From Micromonospora pallida (GTDB lineage: Bacteria; Actinomycetota; Actinomycetes; Mycobacteriales; Micromonosporaceae), in the NCBI RefSeq assembly GCF_900090325.1, contig NZ_FMHW01000002.1, positions 4,465,001-4,529,000 on the forward strand: a DNA stretch of 64,000 nt. The letters are read 5' to 3'. The notes beneath the pieces were generated by a model. The model ran no database searches. It was not told where the DNA came from and saw only the letters and a list, made by a program, of their open reading frames with translations. The translations under genes were made by a program, and so were the position numbers. Shown here piece by piece: positions 39,004-48,896 of this stretch; within the stretch, counting starts at the first letter, position 1, and every line of letters begins with the position of its first letter.

Positions 39004-40026
39004 CTAGAAGCGATCGGGGCGGCAACCCGACAACGTCGGCTCGACGATGCCGTCGACCAACTCCCGCGCGATGAGGCGGCCCATGGCCGGGGCAAGCGTG
39101 ACCGCCGAGTGCATCACCGCCAGGTAGAGCCCGGGTACATCGGCGACCGGACCGACGATCGGCTCACCGTCGGCCGGCATTGGGCGTACTCCGAGTCGTG
39201 TGCTGAGCAGTTCGACGTTCTCGGCACCGCGGAAAGTGGACCTGACGGCGGCAAGGGTCCGGTCGGGCGAGTCCGCGGCGGCGATCAGCCGGTCCGCAGC
39301 AACCTGCCGAAGATCGAAGTCCTGAGTGTTGACCACGGTGCGGACCAGAGCGGCCGGCGCGCGAAACCGGAAGAGCGGCGACGGCGACGGCTCGACCGGG
39401 ACACGCACGCCGAGCGGCGCGCCCAGCGCGGCCGTGGCAACACCGGCCGCCAACACCACAGTCGTACCGGCGAGGGGTCCTCCGGCCGTCTCGACCCCGG
39501 CAACCTGGCCCGCTGCATCCCGGCGGACCGCGGTGACCTTGGTGTTCAGATATACCCGGGCGCCATGGTCGCGGGCGCCCGCGACCAGCCGCTCGGTCAC
39601 ACCGACCGAGTCGACGGCGCCGTCGCCGGGTGCCCAGATGGCCCACTCCGGTGGCTTCCGAAGGTTGGGCTCGAGCGTCATCACGGTGGCCGCGTCCACA
39701 ATCTCCTGCCCGGGCCCGGCCTCCGGCGCGCCGCCCTCCGCGCGCCAGCTCAATGAGCCGGACCAGATCACCGGGAGTCCCGGCAACTCGGCCTCGACTC
39801 GGCGGTACTCCTCCGTCGCGGTGGCCCGCACCCCGGCCGCCGGACCGGTACGCACACCAGACGCGCCGATCCAGGCGAACGAGTCCGCCGTCACGCCGGC
39901 GCCTGGCCGCTCGGCGTCCACCAACGTCACGGAGGCGCCCGCGCGGGCGGCGTGATAAGCCACCGACGCGCCGACGATGCCAGCTCCGACGACGACCACG
40001 TGCCTACCCACCGGTGCGCTCACCAC
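39004..40026 (-). CDS. FAD-dependent oxidoreductase (DAO/DadA family)
   Basis: This 340-residue flavoprotein has the N-terminal dinucleotide-binding motif VVVVGAGIVGASVAYHAARA (9-28) ending in VTLVDAERPG. The GPVADVPGLYLAVMHSAVTLAP segment near the end closes the FAD site. This is the D-amino-acid-dehydrogenase/glycine-oxidase superfamily (PF01266). The exact substrate, an amino acid or amine, cannot be read from the sequence. GTG 40026 or the adjacent GTG 40023 starts it. It is monocistronic, with no transporter or degradative partner nearby. Confidence 0.88.
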   Translation of the reverse strand: MVSAPVGRHVVVVGAGIVGASVAYHAARAGASVTLVDAERPGAGVTADSFAWIGASGVRTGPAAGVRATATEEYRRVEAELPGLPVIWSGSLSWRAEGGAPEAGPGQEIVDAATVMTLEPNLRKPPEWAIWAPGDGAVDSVGVTERLVAGARDHGARVYLNTKVTAVRRDAAGQVAGVETAGGPLAGTTVVLAAGVATAALGAPLGVRVPVEPSPSPLFRFRAPAALVRTVVNTQDFDLRQVAADRLIAAADSPDRTLAAVRSTFRGAENVELLSTRLGVRPMPADGEPIVGPVADVPGLYLAVMHSAVTLAPAMGRLIARELVDGIVEPTLSGCRPDRF

Positions 40027-40129
40027 GTCGACGACCTTACTGTCCGCAGCAGCCCCGTCCGTACGGCCCGATGGGTCGACGCCCGCTGACCTCGCCCGCG
40101 CCGCCCGCCCGGCGTCAACGAATTGCGGC

Positions 40130-40243
40130 TACATGCCGGGGTGTCCCCCCTACCCCACCACCCCGTCGATCATGGAGTTTTGGCACCTCTCAAACTTCAC
40201 AATCGCCACTAATCAGGTGCCACAACGCCATGATCGACGGGGT
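40130..40243. repeat. Composite REP-like element (families A and C)
   Basis: A near-perfect inverted repeat has arms 40160-40188 and 40215-40243 (27 of 29 match; core CCCCGTCGATCATGG) and a 26-base loop. Just outside lies ACATGCCGGGGTGTCC, a half-site of the palindrome at 34929. It lies between two minus-strand FAD genes, downstream of the golvesin-type gene's stop side and upstream of the DadA-like start. Confidence 0.8.
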
Positions 40244-40297
40244 CGACATACCCCGGGGACGGGGCGGTCAGCGCGGGACCGGTCAGCGCGGGGCCCG

Positions 40298-42309
40298 TCA
40301 GGCGGGGAGGAAGCGGGCGGCGTCGGCGACGACGTGGCCGTTCGTGCCGTCGGTGCGGATCAGGACGCTGCCGGCCGTCCCCGCTGGGAAGGTGTACGTC
40401 CCGAGGGACACCCACTGCCCACCCGAGCTGCGCTGGTCGACGGTACGGGTGGTGACGCCACCGCTGTGCACCACGTCCACCGGCACGTTGCTGGCCCGGT
40501 TGGGGTCGGCGGTCCAGCGCAGGCTGACCGCGTACGAACCGGCGGCCGGCAGGGACGGGGTGAAGCGCAACCGGTTGACGCCCTTGCCGGTGTTGCCGTC
40601 GTGTTCGTAGTCGACGCCCCAGTACCCGCCGACGTGGCTGCTGGTGAGCCAGGTGCCGGCCCGGGTCACCGACGCCGAGGCGTTGTCGACGACGATCTCG
40701 CCGTCGACCACCGGCGGCCACTGGAGGTGTTGGCCGTCCTGCCGGAGCCGGGTCTGGAGGGTGGTGATGTTGACCTGCTGCACGGGGATGCCGCCGGCAT
40801 CGAGGGCGAGTTTGGCGGCCGTGGCGGCGGACTGGGCGAGGATCATGAAGACCGGTTCCATCCGGATCGAGCCGTACGCGATGTGGCTGGCCGAGAGGCA
40901 GACCGGCACGAACAGGTTGGCGCACTGCGTCTCGGTGGGCACGATCGAGCGGTAGCTGATCGGGTACGGGCCGGACACCCCGACCTGCACGTCGCCCTCG
41001 TTCTTCACCACCCCGTCGACCACGACCCGCTGGCAGTTGTGCGAGTCCATGGTGTAGCTGGCCAGCCCGACCGAGTCGGCGACCCGCACGGTGCCCCGGC
41101 AGTCCCGCTCGGTCATCACGTACGCGGAGAGCATGCGTCGGGCCTCACGGACGTACAGCTGGGGTGGCCAGCCGCCGGTGGCGGTGAACTCGTCGGCGGC
41201 CAGGCCCCAGGCGGCGGTGTTGGTCCGGATCGAGGCCGGGAGCCGGGGTCGTTGGCCAGGAACCACATCAGACCCTGCTGGTAGGTGCGGTGGTCGGCGA
41301 CGATGCTCTGCCGGGTCGCGTGGCTGGCGGTCGGGAAGGCGTAGTTGGCGCCGATGAAGTCGGTGGAGAACGCGCCGTGGTTGTTGGAGTCGGTCTTGCC
41401 GTTGCCGACGCCCTGGGTGGTGAAGAACGGCCCGGTGAAGCCGGCCTGGACGTAACGCAGCAGGATCTCGTAGTCGGCCGGGTCGTAGCCGGCGGGCTTC
41501 GGGAACGGGATCCGGTTGGTCGCCCTGGTCAGGCACATCCGGAAGTTGTACGCCTGGATGCGCTGGTCACCGGTGCCGTTGGGCGCGACCGGGGTGGTGG
41601 AGATGCCGGGCAGGATGCCGCTGGCCGGGTTACCGGGCACCACGTACGGGTCGACGGGCAGGGTGAACTGGTGGGCGTTGCGTAACTGCACCCCGTTGAT
41701 CGTCTCGCCGTACACCGAGTTGGCCTCCCGGCCGAGGGCGTACGAGACGCCGGCCAGGGCCATCAGGTCGCCCTCGTACGTGGCGTCGACGAACATCGGG
41801 CCGGCGAAGGTCTGGCCGTTGTCGGTGGTGAGCGCGGTGATCCGGTTGCCGCTGCGGGCCACCGAGGTCAGCCGGACGCCGAGGTAGACCGGCACCCCGT
41901 GCTCGGCGAGCAGGTCGTCGAGGACCTCGGCGGCGACGTGCGGCTCGAAGACCAGCCGCATCGGCGAGTCCGGGGTGACCGTGTTGCCGTGGTACTTCGC
42001 GTGCACCCGCCGGTAGAACTCCCCGGCGATGCCGCCGATCGAGGCGCTGGTGCCGCTGTCGGTGTAGCCGAGTCCGCCGGTGGTGAGTCCGCCGACGTGC
42101 TGTCCCGGTTCGAGGATGATCGCGGTACGGCCCATCCGGCGCATCTGCACGGCGGCGACGATGCCGGCCGAGGTGGCGCCGTAGACGACCAGGTCGGCGG
42201 TGACCGTGCTGGCGGCCAGGGCGGGCAGGCCGATCCCGGCGGAGCCGGCGACGACGACGGTGGCACCGCCGAGGCGGAGCAGGTGGCGACGGGTGAGGGC
42301 AGGCGACAT
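40298..42309 (-). CDS. Tat-exported FAD oxidoreductase with golvesin-like C-terminal domain (frameshifted)
   Basis: About 670 residues once a one-base frameshift at the G4 run 41245-41248 is bridged (MWFLANDP to RLPASIRTNTAAWG). It has a twin-arginine signal LTRRHLLRLGG, an FAD_oxidored-type body (DLVVYGATSAGIVAAVQMRR; GLGYTDSGTSASIGGIAGEF; FVDATYEGDLMA) and a C-terminal golvesin/xanthan-lyase-like carbohydrate-binding beta domain (about 535-670, VGGYWGVDYEHDGNTGKG). It is likely a secreted, polysaccharide-associated oxidase or hydratase. ATG 42309 follows GGAAAGG at eight bases. Family members are common in Streptomyces and Bacteroidetes glycan loci. Confidence 0.82.
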
Positions 42310-42426
42310 CGCGATTGCCTTTCCGGCAGGGAGGTTCGCGGACAGGGGGGTTCGCGGGAACCGGAGCGCGCCGCCGCACCGTGATGCAGATCGACTCTCG
42401 TCCATGCCGAGAGGCGGTGTCAAGAG

Positions 42427-44283
42427 TCAGGTGAGGGCACCGGGGGACGGGTGTTCCTCCAGGAAGGCCTCCACACGTTCGGCGGTCGCGGGGCGGGAGA
42501 GCGCGAAGCCCTGCCCGTACCGGCAGCCCGCCCGATACGCCCGGTCGACCTGACCGGCCGACTCCAGTTCCTCGACCACGATCTCCAGCCCGAGCCGCCG
42601 TCCCAGGTTCGCCACCACACCGATCAACGGCTGCTCCGGCTCGCTTCCGCCGACCGCCCGTGGGTCGACCTTGACCAGGTCGAGCGGTAGCTCCCGCAGC
42701 CGGCGCAGCGAGGCGCGCCCGGCGTGGAAGTCGTCCAGCGCGGTCCGGACGCCCAGCGACCGTAGCCCGGCCAGCCGGGCCACCACGGTCGGCAGGTCGG
42801 TGTCGAGTCCGTCCTCGTTGACCTCGACCACCAGCCGGTCGGCCGCCACCCGATGACGGGCGAGGGTGGCCGCCACCCGGGTGACGAAGTCCGGTGCGGT
42901 CAGCTCGGCCGGGGTGACGTTGACCGCCATCCAGAGCAGCGGGCTCGTCGCCGACCAGGCGGCGAGCTGTCCGCAGGCCCGGTCCAGCACCCACTGGCCC
43001 ACCTCGTCGAGCAGGCCCAGGTCGGCCGCGACCGGGATCAGCTCGGCGGGAAGCACGGTGCCCAGCAGGGGGCTGCGCCAGCGCAGCAGTGCCTCGGTGC
43101 CCGCCGGCTGCCGGTCCACCAGCCCGTGCACCGGCTGGTAGACCAGGTCCAGTTCGCCCCGGGTCACCGCGCCGGCCAACTCCCGCTCCAGGTCCAGCCG
43201 GCGGACCAACTGCTCCTCGAGGAAGGCGTCGTACCACTCGACCCGGTTGCGGCCGAGCTGGCTGGCCCGCCGCCGGGCCAGGTCCGCCTGGCGTAGCACG
43301 TCGTCGGCGCTGCCGGCGGTGGTGTCGGCCAGGCCGATGCTCACCTCCAGCCGCACCGGCCCGCCGGGCAGCCGGTACGGCTCGGTGAGCGTGGTGAGCA
43401 GCCGGTCGGCGAGTCCGTACGCCGGCACCGAGCCGGCCTCGGCGATCACCGCGAACTCGTCCCCGGCCAGGCCGGCGACCAGGTCGTCCGGCCCGGCGGC
43501 GGCGCGTAGCCGGTCGGCCACCTCGACGAGCACCCGGTCGCCGACGGCCTGTCCGCTGCCGTCGTTGATCTCCGACAGGCCGTGCAGGTCCAGGACGAGC
43601 AGGGTGGCCGGCTCCCCCGGCTCGGCTCGCCGGACGGTCAGTGCCCGGCGCAGCTCGCGCCGGTTGGCCAGGCCGGTGAGCCGGTCGGTGACGGCGAGGT
43701 GGTGCACCCTGCGCTCCAGTCGGCGCCACTCGCCGACGTCCCGCACGTGCAGGACGACGGCCGCCACCTCGGGCACGTCGCGCAGGTCGCTCACGGTGGA
43801 CTCGGTCTCCCGCCAGTCACCCCGCCCGTCGCGTAGTCGGGCCGCGAGCAGCCCGGGTGGACGCCCGGCCCGGACCGCCGCGAACACGGCCCCGGCCCGG
43901 GACCTGTCCCGGGGGTGGAGCAGGTCGGCGAAGGGACGACCGAGCACGTCGGCGTCGGTCAGCCCGAAGAGGCGGGTCGCGGCCGGGGACTGCCACCGGA
44001 CCCGCAGGCCCTCGTCGAGCAGGAGGATCAGGTCGTGCCCGCCGGAGACGAGGGCCCGGAACCGGGCCTCCTGCCGGGCGAGCCGCTCGGCGTACCGGCG
44101 GGTCTCGGCGGCGGTCAGCAGGGTGTGCAGCAGGGCGACGGCGACCAGCGCGACCGTGACCATCGCGGCCCGACCGGCGGTCAGCAGGCCGACCAGCCCG
44201 GCGGCGACGAGCAGCAGTACGGCGAGGACGGCGGCGGCCTCGGGCACCGGTACGGAGCGACGGGGCGGCGGCACGAGGGACAC
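42427..44283 (-). CDS. PAS-GGDEF-EAL protein with degenerate EAL domain
   Basis: This 618-residue protein has two N-terminal membrane helices (about 12-55), a PAS domain (FRALVSGGHDLILLLDEG at about 75-190) and a GGDEF domain with LAGDEF (about 273; AGDEF variants can be active). Its EAL domain keeps TEALLRWR (about 396), but other catalytic sites diverge: EVNED for ExTE, DDFHAGRAS for DDFGTGYSS, and EELES for EGVE. It is probably a cyclase or effector rather than a phosphodiesterase. GTG 44283 is set by GGAGGAGG five bases upstream. It stands 117 bases upstream of the golvesin-type FAD gene. Confidence 0.9.
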   Translation of the reverse strand: MSLVPPPRRSVPVPEAAAVLAVLLLVAAGLVGLLTAGRAAMVTVALVAVALLHTLLTAAETRRYAERLARQEARFRALVSGGHDLILLLDEGLRVRWQSPAATRLFGLTDADVLGRPFADLLHPRDRSRAGAVFAAVRAGRPPGLLAARLRDGRGDWRETESTVSDLRDVPEVAAVVLHVRDVGEWRRLERRVHHLAVTDRLTGLANRRELRRALTVRRAEPGEPATLLVLDLHGLSEINDGSGQAVGDRVLVEVADRLRAAAGPDDLVAGLAGDEFAVIAEAGSVPAYGLADRLLTTLTEPYRLPGGPVRLEVSIGLADTTAGSADDVLRQADLARRRASQLGRNRVEWYDAFLEEQLVRRLDLERELAGAVTRGELDLVYQPVHGLVDRQPAGTEALLRWRSPLLGTVLPAELIPVAADLGLLDEVGQWVLDRACGQLAAWSATSPLLWMAVNVTPAELTAPDFVTRVAATLARHRVAADRLVVEVNEDGLDTDLPTVVARLAGLRSLGVRTALDDFHAGRASLRRLRELPLDLVKVDPRAVGGSEPEQPLIGVVANLGRRLGLEIVVEELESAGQVDRAYRAGCRYGQGFALSRPATAERVEAFLEEHPSPGALT

Positions 44284-44459
44284 GGTCACCTCCTCCAGCG
44301 GGGGTCGGGGGCGACCGGACGTGAAACCGGTACACCTCTGCCCCGCAACGACGACACCGGGCCGCCGGTTACGCCTCACCACCCGTGACCCGGATCACCA
44401 CTCGGCCGGAGTCACCGCCCGACGACGGGACGCCGCCGGCGGGGTGGAATCATCGAGGG

Positions 44460-44849
44460 GTGAGTCGCACCGACACCCTCCGTTTCCGGCACAGCCAGGC
44501 CATTCTGGCCGCGGCGGTGGTCGCCTTCATCGGCGCGCTGCCGGTCGCCGACGCCCGGTGGTACCTCACCCCGGTGCTGCTCGTTCCGCTGGGGATCCTG
44601 GTCTGGGCGTGGCGGGCGGGCACCGACGCCGACGCCCGGGAGGTCCGCGTCCGCGCGCTGTTCGGGCAGCGTCGCCTGCCCTGGGGACGGATCGCCGAGC
44701 TGGCCGCCGACCCGAAGGGCCGCGCGGTCGTCCGGCTCGACGACGGCGAGCGGGTGACCCTGCCGGCGGTACGCGGTGCCGACCTGCCCCGGCTCGTCGC
44801 GGTCACCGGCCAGCCCCTCGATGCCACCCCGGACCACGCCGAAGACTGA
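44460..44849 (+). CDS. Small PH-domain-like membrane protein
   Basis: This 129-residue protein has two N-terminal membrane helices (AILAAAVVAFIGALPVA; YLTPVLLVPLGILVWAW, about 14-50). A short beta domain follows (VRVRALFGQRRLPWGRIAEL ... AVVRLDDGERVTLPAV), like the bacterial PH-domain family PF10756. This is a common actinobacterial architecture of unknown role. GTG 44460 (MSRTDTLRFRH) fits better than the open frame to 44385, which would be a charged extension. It is convergent with the hydroxyacid dehydrogenase gene. Confidence 0.78.
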   Translation: MSRTDTLRFRHSQAILAAAVVAFIGALPVADARWYLTPVLLVPLGILVWAWRAGTDADAREVRVRALFGQRRLPWGRIAELAADPKGRAVVRLDDGERVTLPAVRGADLPRLVAVTGQPLDATPDHAED

Positions 44850-44915
44850 CCACCGTCCGGTTCCGCCGGGTCACCCCGGACCGCGCCGGCTACCGACCCG
44901 CCCCCCACCGGTGGG

Positions 44916-45839
44916 TCAGTAGCCGTTGGTGACGACGTTCTCCAGCGGCTCGCCCGCCACCATCCGGCGCACCTGCTCGGCCGCCAGCCGGTAGGCCCGG
45001 GGCAGCAGGCCGCGCACCGAACCGGCGACGTGCGGGGTGATCAGCACGTTGGGCAGTTCCCAGAGCGGGTGGTCGGCCGGCAACGGCTCCGGGTCGGTGA
45101 CGTCCAGGGCCGCGTCGATCCGACCGGCGGCCAGCTCGGCGACCAGTGCCGTGGTGTCGACCACCGGACCACGGGCCGCGTTGACCAGGAGGGCCCCGTC
45201 GGGCATCGCGCCGAGGAAGGCCTTGTCGACCAGCCCCCGGGTCGCGTCGGTCAGCGGCACCAGCAGCACCACGACGTCCGCCTGCGGCAGCAGCGCGGGC
45301 AACTCGTCGACGCCGTGCACGTCCTGGTCGGGACGGGCGGTCCGGGCAACCAGGGTGAAGCTCACCTCGAAGGGCGCCAGCCGGGCCCGCAGGGCCTCGC
45401 CGATCGAGCCGGCGCCGACGATCAGCACCCGCTTGCCGGCCAGCTCGTCGGTCGGGGCCACCTCGCCGTACGCCCACTCGCGGCGGCTCTGGGCGCGGGC
45501 GAGCGTGTCGAAGCGGCGCAGCCGGGACAGGATCGCGGTGACCACCCACTCGGCGGTGGACGAGTCGTGCACGCCCCGGGCGTCACAGAGGGTCACCCCG
45601 GCCGGCAGCCGGTCCACCCAGACGTCGGCACCGGCGCTGAGCAGTTGCACCACCTTCAGGTCGGGCAACCGGGACGCCAGCGCGACCACCTCCCGGGTGG
45701 AGAGGAACGGCGGCACCCAGAACCGCACCCCGGCGGGGTCGCTGGGAAGCTGGTCCGGGCCCTCGGCCACCTCGACAGTGAGTCCGGGCGTCTGCTCGAC
45801 CAGAACCCGACCCTGCTCATGCGGAATCCATACCTTCAC
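44916..45839 (-). CDS. D-2-hydroxyacid dehydrogenase
   Basis: This 307-residue NAD(P)-dependent dehydrogenase has GKRVLIVGAGSIGEALRARL (about 134-153; GxGxxG), NAARGPVVDTTAL (catalytic Arg), DVTDPEPLP (Glu) and ITPHVAGS (His). It belongs to the glyoxylate/hydroxypyruvate reductase-like branch. The substrate is unknown. It begins 18 bases after the GT-C transferase gene and is probably cotranscribed with it. ATG 45839. Confidence 0.9.
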   Translation of the reverse strand: MKVWIPHEQGRVLVEQTPGLTVEVAEGPDQLPSDPAGVRFWVPPFLSTREVVALASRLPDLKVVQLLSAGADVWVDRLPAGVTLCDARGVHDSSTAEWVVTAILSRLRRFDTLARAQSRREWAYGEVAPTDELAGKRVLIVGAGSIGEALRARLAPFEVSFTLVARTARPDQDVHGVDELPALLPQADVVVLLVPLTDATRGLVDKAFLGAMPDGALLVNAARGPVVDTTALVAELAAGRIDAALDVTDPEPLPADHPLWELPNVLITPHVAGSVRGLLPRAYRLAAEQVRRMVAGEPLENVVTNGY

Positions 45840-45857
45840 GTCCGCCGACGATAGCCG

Positions 45858-47516
45858 TCAGCTCAGCGGCAAACCCACCGGGGCGGCGGGCAGGTGAATG
45901 TCGTAACCGGGCACACTTGTCCTGGTCACCGGCGTGCCGGTGGTCGCCAGCCGGTCGGCGACCGCCCGGCTCAGCGCCGTACCGGCGGGCACCACGTACG
46001 CCACCCGGTCGGCGCGGGCCACCCGAGCCGGGTACGCCGGATAGCGGTTCCAGCCGGCCCGCAGGTCGTCCCGGATCACCCCGCAGAGCAGTCGTTCCCG
46101 GGTGGCGAACACGATCGGGTAGCAGGTCCAGTAGTCGGCGTAGAAGTGCTGGACGCCGAGCCGGTCGAGGGCGGCCACCAGACCCTGTCGCTGGTCGTCG
46201 GCGCGGGTCAGGGTGCCCGCCTCGGCGATCAGTGTCCCGGTGGCCAGCAGCGCGCTCGCGGCCACCGCCGCCAGTGCGGCCCGCGCGGCGAGCCACAGCC
46301 CGGCACGCCTGCGTCGGGCGGGGTGGGTTCGGGCTGCCGACCAGAGCGGCCACAGCAGCGCCGGCAGCGAGATGAGCAGGCAGGACAGGTAGCGCGAACT
46401 CTCCACCGGGGTGTCGGCGGCGGCGGCGCTGCCGGCGTACGCGGCCAGGCTCGCCGCCGCCGCGCCGACCAGGGCCAGCCGGCCGCCCTGCCGGATCCGC
46501 CCGGCCCGGACCGCGTCGAGTCGGTCGGGCAGTCCGTCGAGCTGCCGTGGACGCAGGGCCCAGAGTGCGCGCAGGGCGAGCAGGCCGGCCACGAGCAGCA
46601 GCGTCGGGGCGACCACTCCCCACCAGAGCTGCCAGCCGGCGCACCGGCCGGGTGCGCAGAACCCGGTGCCGATGGGCAGCCCGAACAGCACGCCACCGTG
46701 CAGCCGGTCCGCCCAGGCGCCGGGCGTACTGCCGCTGAGCTGCCGGTAGACGGCGAGCGAGCGGTGTTCCGGCGCGGCGGTGAGGTTGTGCGCCACGATC
46801 GGCAGCAGCCCGACCACGAGTCCGGCGGCCAGGGCCGCGCCGCAGCGTCCGACCAGGTCCCGGCCGAGTCCGGCGAGCAGCAGCGCCCCGGCGGCGGCCA
46901 CGTACGGCAGGACCAGCCAGTCGTCCCAGAGGGTGAGGCCGGCGACCAGGCCGAAGGCGGCGCAGGCCAGGGCGCGGCGGCGGACCGCGCGGAGGCCCAG
47001 CAGCACCGCGAGCAGGACGAGCAGCGCCCCGGCCGGGTTCATCTCCGGGTAGCCGCCCCCGGCGATCAACTGGTTCTTGAGGATCCGGTCCGAGCCGAGG
47101 GCGAGCAGGCCGACCACGGCGGTGGCGAACCACGGGTGGTAGAGCCGCCGGGTGAGCTGCCACATCGCCACCAGGAAGAGGGCGTAGAGCAGCAGGTTCG
47201 GCAGCCGCAGCGCGACCAGGCCAGGACCGCCGAGCGCGAACAGCGGGGCGGCGAGGTACGCCTCCAGCGCGCCCATGTAGTACTGGCCGTAGAAGAAGAG
47301 CGGGAACTCGCGGCCCTGCGCGACGTGCGTGGCGACCAGGCCGGTGACCGCCTCGTCGCTGTTGGTCGGGGGCAGGCCGGCCAGGAGCATCGCCAGCCGG
47401 TAGCCGACCCCGAGCGCCCCGAGGGCGAGGGCGGCCCGGCCGGGCGACAGCGCCGGACGCCGGGCGGGCACATCGACCGGTACGGAGTCCGGCGCCGGCC
47501 GGTCGGTGATCACCAC
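45858..47516 (-). CDS. Polytopic GT-C glycosyltransferase (GT39/GT83-like)
   Basis: This 552-residue integral membrane protein has about 11-12 helices. It carries the GT-C signature acid pair in the first external loop (PPTNSDEAVTGL, about 50-61), then FFYGQYYMGALEAYLAAPLF and WDDWLVLPYV. It probably transfers a sugar from a polyprenyl-phosphate donor to a lipid or protein acceptor at the outer face of the membrane. GTG 47516. It is divergent from the PQQ-type dehydrogenase gene and upstream of the hydroxyacid dehydrogenase. Confidence 0.85.
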   Translation of the reverse strand: MVITDRPAPDSVPVDVPARRPALSPGRAALALGALGVGYRLAMLLAGLPPTNSDEAVTGLVATHVAQGREFPLFFYGQYYMGALEAYLAAPLFALGGPGLVALRLPNLLLYALFLVAMWQLTRRLYHPWFATAVVGLLALGSDRILKNQLIAGGGYPEMNPAGALLVLLAVLLGLRAVRRRALACAAFGLVAGLTLWDDWLVLPYVAAAGALLLAGLGRDLVGRCGAALAAGLVVGLLPIVAHNLTAAPEHRSLAVYRQLSGSTPGAWADRLHGGVLFGLPIGTGFCAPGRCAGWQLWWGVVAPTLLLVAGLLALRALWALRPRQLDGLPDRLDAVRAGRIRQGGRLALVGAAAASLAAYAGSAAAADTPVESSRYLSCLLISLPALLWPLWSAARTHPARRRRAGLWLAARAALAAVAASALLATGTLIAEAGTLTRADDQRQGLVAALDRLGVQHFYADYWTCYPIVFATRERLLCGVIRDDLRAGWNRYPAYPARVARADRVAYVVPAGTALSRAVADRLATTGTPVTRTSVPGYDIHLPAAPVGLPLS

Positions 47517-47640
47517 GGCTGGCAGTCTCGCAGAATTTCAGGGCTTACCACCTGACATATCCGTCTTTTCGGCGTGTCTCGATCCGGGGTACCGGATCGC
47601 GCACCGGTTGCCGGCCCGGTGAGCGACTAGTCTGGTGCGG

Positions 47641-48813
47641 GTGAGCGCTCGTCCCCCGTACCCCCGCATCGGCCGGCTGCGCGCGACGGCGGCGGCATCC
47701 TGCGCGGCGCTGCTGCTGTTCACCGCCGGGTGCAGCCTCGGCGAGCCGGAACCCGACCCGGCCGGCGAGCCGCCGACCTTCCCCACCCCCTCGGCGAGCG
47801 CCGGGCAGGACGGTGGCCAGGAGGTGGTGGCGACGGTGCTGGCCAAGGGGCTTCGGGTGCCGTGGGCGATCGCCTTCCTGCCGGACGGCGGCGCTCTGGT
47901 CACCGAACGCGACAACGGCCGAATCCTCCAGGTCGGGCCGGAGTCCGGGCCGGACGGGCTCAAGGTGACCCCGGTGCAGACCATCGCCGACGTCGAGGCG
48001 TCCGGCGAGGGTGGCCTGCTCGGCATCGCCGTCTCCCCCGACTACGCCACCGACCGGACGGTCTTCGCGTACCACTCCACCGAGCGGGACAACCGGATCG
48101 TCAAGTTCACCCTCGGCGGAACACCGACGCCGATCCTCACCGGCATCCCGGTCGCCGGCATCCACAACGGTGGTGGACTCGCCTTCGGCCCGGACGGTCT
48201 TCTCTACGCCAGCACCGGCGACGGCGGCGACCGCCCGCTCTCGCAGGACGTCAAGAGCCTCGGCGGCAAGATCCTCCGGATCACCCCCGACGGCAAGCCG
48301 GCGCCCGGCAACCCGTACCCCGGCTCCCCGGTCTGGTCGCTCGGCCACCGCAACGTGCAGGGCATCACCTGGGACGCCGGCAAGCGGATGTACGCCACGG
48401 AGTTCGGCCAGAACACCTGGGACGAGATCAACCAGATCGTCAAGGGCGGCAACTACGGCTGGCCGCAGGTCGAGGGGAAGGCCGGCGATCGCAAGTACCG
48501 CGACCCGATCGCGCAGTGGCGTACCGGGGACGCGTCCTGCTCCGGCGCGGCGGTGGTGGAGCGCCTGCTGGCTGCCGCCTGCCTGCGCGGGGAACGACTC
48601 TGGCTGGTCGAGCTGACCGACACCGGCACCGTGCTCGGCCAGCCCCGGGAGCTGCTCACCGGCCGGTACGGCCGGCTGCGGGCGGTCGCCGCCGCCCCGG
48701 ACGGCTCGCTCTGGGTGAGCACCTCCAACCACGACGGCCGGGGCGACCCGGAACCCGAGGACGACCGCCTGCTCCGGCTGGTCTTTGCCGGTGGCGGTGC
48801 CGGTCGTAGCTGA
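47641..48813 (+). CDS. PQQ-dependent sugar dehydrogenase-like lipoprotein
   Basis: About 390 residues. It has a lipoprotein signal (AALLLFTAGC, lipobox Cys near 31), a disordered Pro/Ser linker, then a six-bladed propeller of the soluble glucose/aldose dehydrogenase family (GLRVPWAIAFLPDG, EGGLLGIAVSPDY, GIPVAGIHNGGGLAFGPDG, SLGHRNVQGI, GGNYGWPQVEG). These place it as a secreted, Ca/PQQ-type aldose dehydrogenase; actual PQQ use is unproven. TAGTCT (47628-47633) ends seven bases before GTG 47641, so a leaderless start there is likely; GTG 47635 is the alternative. Confidence 0.88.
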   Translation: MSARPPYPRIGRLRATAAASCAALLLFTAGCSLGEPEPDPAGEPPTFPTPSASAGQDGGQEVVATVLAKGLRVPWAIAFLPDGGALVTERDNGRILQVGPESGPDGLKVTPVQTIADVEASGEGGLLGIAVSPDYATDRTVFAYHSTERDNRIVKFTLGGTPTPILTGIPVAGIHNGGGLAFGPDGLLYASTGDGGDRPLSQDVKSLGGKILRITPDGKPAPGNPYPGSPVWSLGHRNVQGITWDAGKRMYATEFGQNTWDEINQIVKGGNYGWPQVEGKAGDRKYRDPIAQWRTGDASCSGAAVVERLLAAACLRGERLWLVELTDTGTVLGQPRELLTGRYGRLRAVAAAPDGSLWVSTSNHDGRGDPEPEDDRLLRLVFAGGGAGRS

Positions 48814-48896
48814 CCTGCGAAAACGGTCACGGGCCGCAGCAGGGCGGCAACCTCGGGGTTTACCAAGATCTCCCTGGGGGCAGGCAGAATTTCACC

